NCBI GenBank assembly: GCA_016785225.1
Contig: JAFBJZ010000107.1
Location: 3,286,001 to 3,350,000 of the forward strand
From: Psettodes erumei
Taxonomy: Eukaryota; Chordata; Actinopteri; Pleuronectiformes; Psettodidae
Direction of reading: 5' to 3'
DNA length: 64,000 nt
The notes beneath the pieces are model-generated. The model did not search any database and was not told the DNA's origin. It saw only the letters and a list, made by a program, of their open reading frames with translations. Positions 22,588 through 33,925 of this stretch are shown in pieces. The position numbers and the translations under genes are program-made. Position 1 is the first letter of the stretch; each line of letters opens with the position of its first letter.

Positions 22588-25500
22588 GTGAGTAGCATTA
22601 CTACGAGTTTAAATGAATTCTACCTGTGTCGACGAGCGACTGTTTCTAACTCATCTGTGGCAGAAGCTATCACCATTTATTAGCATTGTATAACATTTAG
22701 TCATTGCCACTATACATTTGTTTAAACGTTCTTGTCTGATCATTTCTCTGTCTGTATCATCATCATCTCTTCCAGAGCCAACCTTGAGGCCTTACAAAAG
22801 AAACTGGGTGAGCTGGACCTGGATGAGCAACAGAGGAAACGACTGGAGGCTTTCCTCACCCAGAAAGCTCAGGTTGGGGAGCTGAAGGATGAGGATTTTG
22901 ACCCCATCTGTGAGTTGGGTGCTGGAAACGGAGGAGTGGTCAACAAGGTCCGCCACAAACCCTCGGGTTTGGTCATGGCCCGGAAGGTGAAACTTCACGA
23001 TTTTTTTTTTCCTTGCAGATGTGACCTCCAGATGCATTCCAAGATAAAGTTCAGAATTTGTCACTGCACTTGGTTTGTTGCACCCATGTCTACATGAAGC
23101 CCCACTGACTCACTGTCTCGAGAAAAGCACACAACTCTACAATAACAAACACATCTGTACACACCTTAAGTTTGACTAAGAAAATATACAAATGCAATTA
23201 TTAATGTAAATAAGATTTTTCAAGGGGGGTAACCTTTTCTACTTTTGTTGAGTCAGCAGTATTTGATTTTAAGGGGGTGGGCAAAATAATAGGAGCACCT
23301 CTTAACATAACTGAATACAGCACCACAAAACCTGCAGCCTCCAAAATGATCATGCAGTCGAATCAACACGACTTGAACATTCTAATCTCCTCAAGAAGAG
23401 CATTTACCGTACGACTGTTGTATTAGACTGCATTAGGTTTAGCTGTGTTTTCCTAATAAGCTGACATCTGAAATTATATCTGCCCGTATTGGCTTATCAC
23501 AGAATAATTGTCACATGTACGTGTCGGCCCACAAGTGACAAGAAACCACAATGAAATGCTGAAGATAGGTTTGAGGTCACGTACAAGCAGAGACACATTC
23601 ATATAGTAAGTCCCATGTTTATCAGAGAGCACCAACAAGTTCATTTGTCATTTGTGGCTCAGTATAGTATATATCTTGGTTGCTCTTTTGAACATAACCT
23701 AAAGGGATCCATTTTTATGGTTTGATTTGAAAAATATTTACCAATAGATTTATGTTTAATACTTTGATTTAATATAGATGTGTCAGAGTCTCGTCTGTTA
23801 GTCTGTTTGCCTCTATTTTGATTAATAAATTAAGGTGTACACTTTGAGACAGTAAGTCACTGGGACTCCACACAAACTCCACAGCAGCCGTTATGCAGCA
23901 ACCTCAAGCTTCTAAGACGTCCCGAACTTCTGTTTGTTGCACTTAAGACTGTCTTAAAAGGATAACCTAAAAATTCCAAATATGTGCGTTGCGATTGCTA
24001 ACACATCAACTTGTTAGTTACGGCACCGTCCGCCCCTGAAAGGTGTGGCTGTCAGATGTCAGGTGCTCAGTGAATGGTTGTTGCTGCGCTCGGCACACTC
24101 GTGTTTGTCAGAGCAGCGGTTCATGATTTTATATTTACCCTCCTCAGTTGATCCACCTGGAAATCAAGCCTGCCATCAGGAACCAGATTATCAGAGAGCT
24201 GCAGGTGCTGCATGAATGCAACTCCCCCTACATTGTGGGCTTCTATGGGGCCTTTTACAGCGATGGGGAGATAAGCATCTGTATGGAGCACATGGTGAGA
24301 GACAAAGATAGTTTGGGTGAATTAATGTGGGCGGATACCAGAGTGTTTCTGGGTATTTTTACAGTTTTGCAAATAAGAGCCGCACGTGTCTCAGATTTTT
24401 AAAAGTTCACGTTCATTTTTACGTCTCTACAGGATGGCGGCTCCTTGGACCAGGTCTTGAAGGAAGCCAGAAGAATCCCAGAAGAAATCCTGGGGAAAGT
24501 TAGCATAGCTGTACGTAAATCACTCATATTATTATGTTTGGAAAAGTATCACTTCTGCTTTTTTTTTTTTTTTTATCAGATTAATTTTTTCCCTAAGAAT
24601 TTTTTTCACCTGAGAGCAGCTCAACAGATGCAGCTTGTTTGTAATTTAAAAAATGGCTCCTGTTTGAACCTGGCAGCGGCGTAAAGATTTTGTAATGTGT
24701 TACTATACGTGTTTTTGCATATGCACTGCTCTGCCATCGTGGGCGTGTGACTCTTGCGGTGTTGCTTAACTAGCTGTTTGTTATGCAGTCATGCATGAGT
24801 CACAAGCAACTGGGCTTACTGTGTTTTACCTAACTTTTGCTCTTGTATCGACTCAAAGTAGCCAAGTGTACAAATGAACTTTTGTCGATCGACACAGGGA
24901 AGGCTTCCTTTTGATATGTGTACATACATTATTACCTGCAGCTTGGTCCGCTGTATTTTTGCGTGTGATGTTAAATGTCTCCCTCTCCTGTTTACAGGTG
25001 TTGAGAGGATTAGCCTACCTGCGGGAGAAGCACCAGATCATGCACAGAGGTATGGGTGTCACAATAAATTACATCGCTCTCGCAATCCATTGTGCAACAT
25101 TTTCAACACTGCAGTGCAAGAGATGTGTGTAGTTTACAAAATAAAATGACAGGTGATGGATTAACAGAATTAGTGAGGAGGATGATGATCAGGATGCATG
25201 TGGGCAGTAGGAAGTGGAGTGAAGTGTAGTGAACAGGTAGCACTACTAATTAACTTTTCTCAAGCTATTTAATGCAGTAACCTGAGGTTAGTTACTGCCT
25301 TTGCGCCTGTGAACTCCTGTCAGAAATAAGAAGACAGATGAATCATGATATCTGGAGCACCTCTAACTGCAGATATCCCGTGACATAGATGACTAACATT
25401 TTTTATCGATATGTGACAATACTGAGAATTGTATTTTAATTACAGTCCCATGATTGTTTAGTCGAGACAGTTCGTCCAGTGCATAAAAACGAATTTAATG

Positions 25501-28500
25501 ACAAATTTAACGACACGTTGGTTGTTTTAAATCAGTGGAGTGTCTCACTATAGCTGTTACTGAGCACATTCCAACAACTCTGCAGCCACAGTTGTGGTGT
25601 TTAAAAACAAATCCTGTATCTTTTAGCTTATTCTTGATTGATTGATTTATTTATTTATTTATTTTGAACAACATGCAGTTTGCTGCTCCACTGTAGCTAA
25701 AGCGCAAATATAAATGTGTTTTTGAATTGTTGTCTGGCCATGAAATGTAAAGCAGTGCTGTATGGGTAACCCATAAGAGTAGCTGGGCTAGATGACAGGA
25801 AAGATAACCTCATTTAGTATTAATACAGTGTAGATGCATTTTTCTTTTATGGGTTGTTGTGAGCAATATAATGCCACTAGTGGCTTACATTTGCTGATGC
25901 TGGTGAGACATCTAACTGAGATTCAAACCATATAAATATTACAGTCTGAACATCAGATAAAAAAAAAGAAAGAAAGAATGCAGGATAGTTTTCCACTGTC
26001 ATTATCTTTCCTGCTCTGAAACCGACTCACACGCGCTTACAAAATGCATTTAGGTGCGATTGCTATTTCCGTACGTCTGTGAATTTATTTTTGTTAGTGA
26101 AACCACTTCAGATGTACCACATTAACTAGACGGGCTCCAGTCACCTCTGTCCTTTTTCATTTAAATTTTAGGGAATAATCTTCATGGTTTTTCCTCCATA
26201 TGCACCACATCAGCGTTTTAAGAGAATTAACACGCTCACCACAAGACCGGCTATTATTTGGAAATATCACGAGTTCCTGATCATAGAAATTCGTGGCATG
26301 AAGCAAAAAATGGCTCGGGTAAAAACCATTATCTTTGCATTCAAGCAAAATTAAAAGTCAGACCATAGCGTAGTTTAAGGCAGACAACTTTTCCATGCCA
26401 CATAAGTGAGGAACCATGGGTGGTGTTGTTTTGAAAAGTACTGGGGAAGGCTGCAGTCAGACCTGCATAGTGCGGCGCACTGAAGTCTCACAGTGCTACA
26501 GGGTCGGTGGTACTCCAGGACGGAGTTGTCTGTGAGCTCAGGCAGTAATTACAGCCTCTCAGATGTGATTATACAGCAGCCGCGCCCTGCTGACCCCTCC
26601 CTCCGTGTCTCCCTCCATCATTCTCCCGCTCTTTCATGCCACCTCCTTCTCAGTCACTCCTCACATGTCCTTGGTCAGTGGGAGGGGGTCAGTCGCCGCA
26701 GAGGGCAGATTGCAGGGCTCAGTCATACCCCATTATTTCGCAGGATGTTTTTTAGTGAAGAGCGGGAAATGTGGAGGACCAGGCTTGTTTCAAACAGGGG
26801 CTCCGCAAGAGAGCTTGGCCATTTTCTCCCTTGCGCAACGAACGCGGCACGACAGAAAAAGACGAGGGAGGGTAAAATATGCACAAGAGATTTTTGCTTT
26901 CTATCAGAAAGCTCCTGGTGTCGCAGGAGAGAATTTTGATTTATAGCACGCATGTACAGGTACATGCAGTACATATGGTCGACATAGTCATACATAGAAA
27001 TACTTCCACGCCCTGCTACGTATATCCTAAAAATATATTTTGAAAATCCAGCTGTGCTCCCATTTGCCATTTGCTTAGACATTAGACGTTATTATAGTCA
27101 GCAGACCCTTCTCATCCTGATGACTACAAAAACTGTAATGGCCTAAGTCAGTAGTGAAGTGTCACATATGGACGGTTAAGATAAAGCAAGAAGAAGAAGA
27201 GTCTCCCTAAAGCTGACATACGTTTGTTTGTCCACATCCCCACTGCCACATAGATGTCAAGCCCTCCAACATTCTGGTCAACTCTCGTGGGGAGATCAAG
27301 CTGTGCGACTTTGGTGTGAGCGGCCAGCTCATAGATTCCATGGCCAACTCCTTTGTTGGAACGCGCTCCTACATGTCGGTGAGTCAGCTCTGCACGCCTG
27401 CGCCCCCACCCCTTTTCCTCTGGCCCTATCCCCACTTTCCTTCTCCTCTTTTCTCACATTGCTCTTGTTCGCTGGCCCCGCCCTCCGCCTTCCCTTCCTC
27501 TGGCCCTCCCTCACTTCCCTGCCAAGAGCCGAGGGCCGTGCCCAGGAAAGGGCTCTTTGGCAAAGAGTTAGGCAACTGTGCTCGCTCGTTCATGTCCTCC
27601 TCCCCCCCCCAACTCTAAGACACCTGGTGGGTGCAGTGCCAGAAGCTGCCTGTCTGTCCCATCCCATACCCGTCCCATACCCACAAAGAACTAGTGGTGT
27701 AGAGACACTTGCCCTTTCATAATTCCCAGCACACACATCTGTCCTTGCTCCCCCTTCTAATTAAGATGGTCCAAAGCTGCTCTTCACTTCCTGCCAAACT
27801 CTCCCATCCTCCGTCCTTTGGTCCTAACCACACCCCACCTCTCCTTGCCATAACACCCCCTCCTCCTCCTCTCCCCTTCCATTATCCTCTCCTCCACTTC
27901 CTGTACCTACCCTGCGTAGCTCTCTGCCCAACCCTCTCTCGTGTGCTGGCGTCTTGGCCCTACCTGCTCTCTCTGACGTAGATTGTGTGTTTCTCAACAG
28001 CCGGAGAGACTGCAGGGCACTCACTACTCGGTTCAGTCTGACGTGTGGAGCATGGGTCTGTCCCTGGTGGAGCTGGCGATTGGCCGCTACCCCATCCCAC
28101 CACCAGACGCCAAAGAGCTGGAGGCCATCTTCGGACGTGTGGTTATGGATGGGGCCGAGGGAGAGCCGCACACCAACACACAGAGGCCCAGACCACCAGG
28201 CAGGCCCGTGAGCGGTATGAGACACAGAGGCAGTACACAAATACACAGACGATTATATAAAACACCAACAAAAACCATGTAGTCCAGTCTTAGCAGCGAC
28301 ATTCAGCTTTGTACTCTTTCAGCTTTGAAATGTGATTTGATGCTAAAGAAGGCTTAACACCTGATATAAATGAGCTTGTTGAATTGTGTCCATGATGTGT
28401 GACTTATTCACAGGACATGGGGTGGACAGTAGACCTGCCATGGCCATCTTTGAACTTTTGGACTACATTGTAAATGAGGTGTGAGAAATCGCCGATTGCA

Positions 28501-29619
28501 CAATATATTCTGTTAAACCCACACACTCATCTGTTTAGCTTACAGTACTGTACTTGTCTCCTTTTAATTGCTTGGGTTTTTTTTTTTTTTTAAACTTTAC
28601 TACTTGTTCCTTCCTCAGCCTCCTCCTAAACTGCCGCATGGTGTCTTCACCAATGACTTCCAGGACTTTGTGACAAAATGGTGAGCAATGCAATGACACG
28701 TCTGACTGAGCTACAGTTAGACTCCTCTTATCTGCTCTCCCTCAAGAAACAAACAAGCTGAGTTAATCAGACCCAATCCCGTAAAGCAGCTGACACTTCG
28801 ACACCTGTCTTCTATTTTTCATCAAAGATTTGCAATGATAGCATAAATGCAACAGTTGTTGACTTAGATGCTAAGTTTTGTTTTATGATAAGTGGTTGCA
28901 AAAACTGTTATACTGCAGAAGTAGTGGAAATATTAAAGCCCACTCCTTAAAGGTCCCCTCCATACATATTTGAAGCCGTAAAAATATTTTGTGTCGAAGT
29001 TTTTTATCCACAAAAATGTTTGGTTTAAATAGAAAATCACATTTTATACATTTATTGTCCCTCTAGTCCCATTAGTGAAAACTTGCTTCTTAGTGCATGT
29101 GCAGCAGAGGTTCTGAATTTCCACATCACGCACACTTTTGTACGTTGCACACTGAACCACAGGTGGTGATGTCACAAGCTCAGAAAGAGAAACTTTCCCC
29201 CTTCATTAGATGAATAATGTGAAAACAGTCTTCATGGTGCCCAACTCACAAACAGTATTCTACACAGTGAAACTCAAACATATAAGATTGGTAACAATAA
29301 GCAAAACTTGTACTCAGTAACCTTCTTGGTATCATTTGTGTCTGCAGTTTGATCAAAAACCCAGCGGAGAGAGCGGATCTGAAGATGCTGATGGTGCATA
29401 CCTGAGCCTCATTTTCATTTATCTGATAGTTCCATTACTGGATTATTTGACGTCTGTTTAATGATTCTAGCAGCACAAACAATGTTTTCCCTCTTGCTTT
29501 TCTTTCAGAGTCACACTTTCATCAAACGATCAGAAGTGGAGGAAGTGGACTTTGCCGGCTGGTTGTGCAAAACCATGGGGCTCAACCAACCCAGCACTCC
29601 CACCCGCAGCACTGAGTGA
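22499..29619 (+). CDS. map2k2: Dual-specificity MAP kinase kinase 2 (MEK2), 11 coding exons
   Basis: MEK2 is the cytoplasmic kinase that RAF activates and that phosphorylates the Thr-Glu-Tyr motif of ERK1/2. Coding exons: 22499-22587, 22776-22986, 24148-24294, 24433-24510, 24998-25049, 27254-27378, 28001-28214, 28414-28478, 28619-28680, 29348-29393, 29509-29619. These sum to 1200 bases, 399 aa (human 400). Visible motifs: N-terminal basic/hydrophobic ERK-docking site (KKKPVPLNI, 4-12); Gly-rich loop GAGNGGVV (78-85); ATP-anchoring Lys100 in MARK; catalytic HRD (191-193) with VKPSN; DFG (211-213); activation-loop Ser221 and Ser225; Pro-rich insert near 290-305; C-terminus NQPSTPTRSTE. GRPVSGHGVDSRPAMAIFEL and the N-terminus mark it as MEK2 rather than MEK1, though SYMSPERLQG is the MEK1-like form. 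All catalytic residues are intact. Confidence 0.96.
22776..22986 (+). CDS. map2k2: map2k2 coding exon 2
   Basis: Starts after CTTCCAG (ANLEALQKKL), covers the regulatory helix and Gly-rich loop, and ends with the ATP-binding Lys at donor GTGAAA. Confidence 0.95.
24148..24294 (+). CDS. map2k2: map2k2 coding exon 3
   Basis: Starts after CTCCTCAG with LIHLEIKPAIRNQIIRELQ, ending MEHM at donor GTGAGA. The N-lobe helix C is here. Confidence 0.96.
24433..24510 (+). CDS. map2k2: map2k2 coding exon 4
   Basis: Between CTCTACAG and GTACGT; encodes DGGSLDQVLKEARRIPEEIL and then GKVSIA, the hinge region. Confidence 0.95.
24998..25049 (+). CDS. map2k2: map2k2 coding exon 5
   Basis: Between GTTTACAG and GTATGG; encodes VLRGLAYLREKHQIMHR and ends inside the catalytic Asp codon, so HRD is split by intron 5 (2204 bases, the longest in the gene). 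Confidence 0.95.
27254..27378 (+). CDS. map2k2: map2k2 coding exon 6 (catalytic and activation loops)
   Basis: Starts after CCACATAG; contains VKPSNILVNS, DFGVSGQLIDSMANSF with both activating Ser residues, and ends SYMS at GTGAGT. Confidence 0.96.
28001..28214 (+). CDS. map2k2: map2k2 coding exon 7
   Basis: Starts after CTCAACAG with PERLQGTHYSVQSDVWSMG; includes the Pro-rich insert characteristic of MEKs. Donor GTATGA, phase 1. Confidence 0.96.
28414..28478 (+). CDS. map2k2: map2k2 coding exon 8
   Basis: Starts after TTCACAG; encodes GHGVDSRPAMAIFELLDYIV and ends NE at GTGTGA. Confidence 0.95.
28619..28680 (+). CDS. map2k2: map2k2 coding exon 9
   Basis: Starts after CTTCCTCAG; encodes PPPKLPHGVFTNDFQDFVTK, ending within a Cys codon at GTGAGC. 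Confidence 0.95.
29348..29393 (+). CDS. map2k2: map2k2 coding exon 10
   Basis: Starts after GTCTGCAG; encodes CLIKNPAERADLKMLM. Its donor GTGCAT departs from the consensus but preserves the frame. Confidence 0.92.
29509..29619 (+). CDS. map2k2: map2k2 coding exon 11
   Basis: Starts after CTTTCAG; encodes SHTFIKRSEVEEVDFAGWL and the C-terminal ERK/RAF-contact region; stop TGA at 29617-29619. Confidence 0.96.
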   Translation, partial: SHTFIKRSEVEEVDFAGWLCKTMGLNQPSTPTRSTE

Positions 29620-30007
29620 ACAGCCCCCCCCTCACTGCCCTGACACACCTCTGGGTCTTGCTTGCATACACATACATATAGTGTACATACACGTACAAAA
29701 GCCATCACACATATTGGCACTTTTTTCATCTTGCTCTTGGGTACATTCGGCTTCCCCCTCATTTATTTCTTCACCAGCAGCAGGGCCCGTTGAGTCATTG
29801 TACTGTAAGACCACAGCTTCACCATGCCAGTGTCAAGAGTAGCCACAGCTCACTTTTCCACACTGCTATAGAGGATGTAAAGCACTGAAGGGCTGCCAGT
29901 GTGTCATCTGAATTTGCATTGATTGACAAACTTCTTTTGTATTGTTGAATATTCTGTATTAATCCCTTTTCTATGGCAACAGTTGATGGCTTGTGGGACT
30001 GTATTTT

Positions 30008-30013
30008 AATAAA
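30008..30013 (+). promoter_or_regulatory. map2k2: Proximal poly(A) signal of map2k2
   Basis: AATAAA about 390 bases after the stop codon. Confidence 0.5.
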
Positions 30014-31292
30014 TTACCTGCTGCAGAGATTTGTCGGGCTGAAAATGACCAGAGGGAAATCCAAACATATCTGCTTGCAAATTCTAAACTGGTTTTATTG
30101 CAGGTGAATGTTATTTTGATTTAAAATTCCTTTGTCAAACTTACCCATGCTAAAAGAAATTGTCTCAAGAGACCTTGCATTTACCTCCATTAAAACAATC
30201 CAATTTGTGAGCAGAGAGTGCAGGACAAATGGGCCTATAAGAGTCATTTTCACTTTTTGGTAAATGAGCGATTATTCAAGATAACTTTGTGAACAGTGTC
30301 ACAAACCAAAGAGGGTACTCATGACTACTACGTTTTTCAATGCCTGATCTTTTGTTGTTTTTTTTGGTATGCACATTCATGAACAGTATATCAGTGTACT
30401 TTGAATGTTTTGATTTTTTTCCATTCGGTGACCTAAACTCTGATTGTGTTGACATTGTTTCCTCAAAATACATTTCAGTTCTGTCTCTCACATGTTTTGA
30501 GGCATTCGCTGTGGGGGCCTGACATATGGCAGAATGTCTTTATTGACATTGAGAAAACAATGATCAAAATGTATTCATGGGATGATATAGCATGGTTTAT
30601 TATCTTTATAATACTGTATGTGTATTTTATTTCTCAAGATCATGGTGGGGATGATTAGCTGGTGTTTTTATCAAAAGCCTGAATCTCTGCAGTGTATGAA
30701 ATTTCAATCACATTGACCGATTTAACTTTTTTTTCCTTGTAGTTGTTGGTCTGTACTTTCCCTGAAGTGTATTTGGTTATGTTTCACTGTACTGCTACGT
30801 GTGGCGCTCCAAGCTTTCTCTTGGGACACAACCAGAACAGAGGTGTGCTTTTAGGAAAGCCTTGGGTTGAACGCGATTGGGAAAACCTTTTTACTTGCGA
30901 TTTAACCCAGTTTATTGTGATAAAAGTACGAACCTGCTGCAAGTGGAACTTCAAATAGTACAAAGGGTTTGACTGCAAAATTTTAACCCAGGTCAGTGTT
31001 GGTCACATGCTGGTGGTGGTGTTACTTGCTAGCCTGCCGTCTTGCTAGAGCTCTTGTATTCTCTCTGCTTATGGCTGCCCTTTCTTATTCCCCCCAAAAT
31101 GTGCATTCGTTCAGAGCAAAATGGATGCATTGTCACTTGTATGTGTACAAAGCTATATACGAAAATTACAGGAGTACTATTTTGCAGTCTTAATATACAA
31201 ATTTTTGATTTATGTAAATGACAAGGGAGAAGAGTCATTTTATTATAATATAAAAATGTGTTGGATATGGTTATAATGTATAAAAAGATGAA

Positions 31293-31298
31293 AATAAA
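31293..31298 (+). promoter_or_regulatory. map2k2: Distal poly(A) signal of map2k2
   Basis: AATAAA followed by T/G-rich DNA (TGTTGATTTTGTTGTTCTG) about 30 bases on, a good cleavage context. Confidence 0.55.
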
Positions 31299-31439
31299 AC
31301 TTATTTGTGAATGTACCATACGTTTTTGTTGATTTTGTTGTTCTGTTTATATCCACTGTCATGGTAGCGGGTCTTTTTTAAAAAAATACTTTGCAGACTC
31401 AGTTTCATACACGAGTTTGTCCTCCAAATGTTCGTGACG

Positions 31440-31596
31440 GAGATACTCGTTTCTGATTGGCTTACAGGTGTCCGTCAAAATCACGTCAGCGTGCAAAGTG
31501 TAGGTCAACGTGACAACAATGTCTAGCCGTAATTGGACCTCCTAGCCAGTTAGCTAACTGTCAAACTGTCTACACACTGTTTGAAACCTTATTCAG
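31440..31596 (+). other. Candidate non-coding first exon
   Basis: A CpG-containing stretch with an inverted CCAAT box (ATTGG at 31456-31460) and CRE-like CACGTCAGCGTG (31482-31493) ends in TTCAG followed by a strong GTGAGT donor at 31597. The only ATG frame inside it stops after eight codons. It could be the distal leader exon of zbtb7a or the start of an unannotated RNA. Seen: motifs and donor. Inferred: exon status. Confidence 0.35.
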
Positions 31597-33239
31597 GTGA
31601 GTGCAGACTTATTTCCTACATGAGAATGGTGTTTTTTAAATACATTTTGTCACGTACCTACTTATCTAAATTATCAGTTTTTTTGGTATGGGTAACATTA
31701 GGTTAGCTTATTTAAGTCACCTGTTAAAACTGTTTAAGAGTTACGAAAAGTGAGTTGTGGAAAGTTCCAATTGTTAGAGCTTCACAAACACAGCAGAGTG
31801 TCAAAGTTTGCACCTTTACAAATAGAATAAGTCCAATCTGAACCTTAAAATCGATGTGATTTCCTAGCTATTAATGAAGAGGCTAACCCCTGACACCAAT
31901 TGAGTGTGTGTGTTAGGCCTACAAGCTCCGCAAGCTTAAATCGACTAACAGTTTCAGCCCATGTTAATAGGTAAAACGGTGATCCGTACCCGGCGATTCT
32001 TGCCTCTGTTTTTAAAGCTCGATGTAATTAAAACCATCATTCAGACGGTAATGACAAACACAGATCTGATGTGGGGTGTCTGGAGTTGGAGAGGACCAAT
32101 TTATATTGGACTGAAGGGCGACACTACCATAAAAATGTCTGACATCATCTCAGACTGCCCTGGGCTGACAACAACTAATTTTGACTGTGGGCAGTAAGGG
32201 CAGAACTGAATAGAGGCAACTTGTGTAAATATGTATTTATGTGAAAGTGCATATTCTGTCCCCTCATTCATTTCACTAAGGATACAACTTATCCACCTGT
32301 ATCCTCTTCACTTAGCATTGCAAATTATAGCAAGTGATGGCAGCAAACGTCCTAACGCTGCAATTCATGTGTACTTTTGAAGTTTGAAAATTTTAACCCC
32401 CGTAAATTGCAAATGCTGAACAGTGCCCTCTAGGCAGAGGTTGTGTCACTGCCTCTCCCCGCCAAACAGCCCCATGATTCCCCCTGCAAGGTAATCTGTG
32501 CAGTGCCAAGCCAGTGTCAAGCCCTGCTGCACTGTGGGACACACCTCCTGTAAGACAAAGCAAAAGGCAACCATTTACTCGCAGAAAACGTTGTGTCAAG
32601 CCTGTTTTCTCACGGCTGTGCATGAACTATATGATTTAAAAATGCGTTCAGAGGTGTGTTGGAATGGTTTATGATGCCGCAGACTCGTCGAATACATCTT
32701 GTGCTCCATCCCACTCTGTGGCACAATGGCTGGCTTGCACTCACTGAGGGGGCGTGCGATGGGTGGTTGGAAATGGCGCAACATCAAGTGCATGAGCTGT
32801 AAAATTTACACATGGGAACTTGTGATTCCCAACCGTGGCGGAGACACTTTTCTACTCAGTTATGTCTTCCCTGATGCCTCACCTGTTGGAGCCTGGCAGG
32901 TATTATGTACAGAGGCTGGGCTGAGCTAGAGAGAGCATCAAGGGGGTTGCTGGCAGCCCCTACTGTATGTGCTGGAATGTGCCATGGCTTGCTTTTGGGG
33001 TGGGACACCATGACCTCAGGCAATAGGATGGGTGGGTGCGACTCTACTCACATAGAAAAGGAAAGGAGTACTGAGAGATGAGGCGTGTGAGAAAATACAA
33101 GAGTTTAAACTGAGTTTAACCTTAAACCAGACATTTGAGTGACCAGGGAGGGAAACACTGGCTGACATTCACGGTGAAACCACAGAGCAGGAAGGTATGG
33201 GTTAATGATTTGTGTCATCTCTGATTGAGTTTATGACTC

Positions 33240-33569
33240 CGACGAACTGTCCACTTTTGAGCGCAAAGAAATTTCCACTTTACTTTTGCTTCCCGGAGGG
33301 AGGAGGGAGAGGAGACGGTGGGGGAATGCTGTTTCTTTAAGAGAGAGGGAGGGAGAGCGAGTGAGAGAGAGAGAGAGAGAAAGGGAGGGACCTCTTTGCC
33401 CTCCAGAAACCAGGAAGGGAATTGAGTTGATCTGCTGCTGCTTGGTTAGCGCATACGGGGCTTTAAGCTGCACAACAGTGAGAGGGGGAGAGAGAGAGAG
33501 AGAGCTCCGGAGAGGAGGAGAGGAGAGGGCTGAGCTAACCCACAATAAGCACCACCACGGCCATCACAG
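33240..33569 (+). other. zbtb7a: Candidate GA-rich leader exon of zbtb7a
   Basis: GA-rich stretch with GAGAGA tracts ending CATCACAG followed by a GTGAGC donor at 33570. Purine-rich 5' leaders of this type are frequent at vertebrate promoters. The link to zbtb7a is inferred from strand, position and the presence of an acceptor at 43181. Confidence 0.35.
33356..33387. repeat. (GA)n tract
   Basis: GA repeat within a longer purine-only stretch; a second tract is at 33481-33506. Confidence 0.85.
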
Positions 33570-33874
33570 GTGAGCTAAAGGCGCCCTGCCATCCCCTCGC
33601 TGTCTGCCCTGGGCCTGTCGACCAGAGGGGAGCAGGGCAGAGGAGGAGAGGAGAGAGGGAGGAATGAGGGAGGGGGACAGAAAGGAGAGCAGGGTGGGGG
33701 GGTTGGCCGGAGAGGAGTGGTGGGTCGCAGCAGTAGTCCCCAGTCAAGGTTCCTCTTTTTTTTTAAATCTACCAAAGTACTTCCTCCGTGCTGCACTTTA
33801 CCTCTGGGGAATCTCGAGATAAAGTTTATAGGATGTGTTCAAGGCATTAACTTTTCAGGCAGGTGGAAGCACTT

Positions 33875-33925
33875 AGAGGAGGGGGAGGAGGGGAGGGGGG
33901 GCTCTGGAGAGGAGGGTGGGGGGTA
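33875..33925 (+). other. Potential G-quadruplex stretch
   Basis: Several runs of three or more G separated by short A/T linkers (GGGGGAGGAGGGGAGGGG and on). It lies about 300 bases after the candidate leader exon. Confidence 0.5.

Larger units (their letters stand above)
29620..31320 (+). other. map2k2: map2k2 3' UTR region
   Basis: Non-coding, AT-rich. AATAAA at 30008-30013 and 31293-31298 suggest a short and a long transcript form, with 3' UTRs of about 0.4 and 1.7 kb. No ORF of note. Confidence 0.55.
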
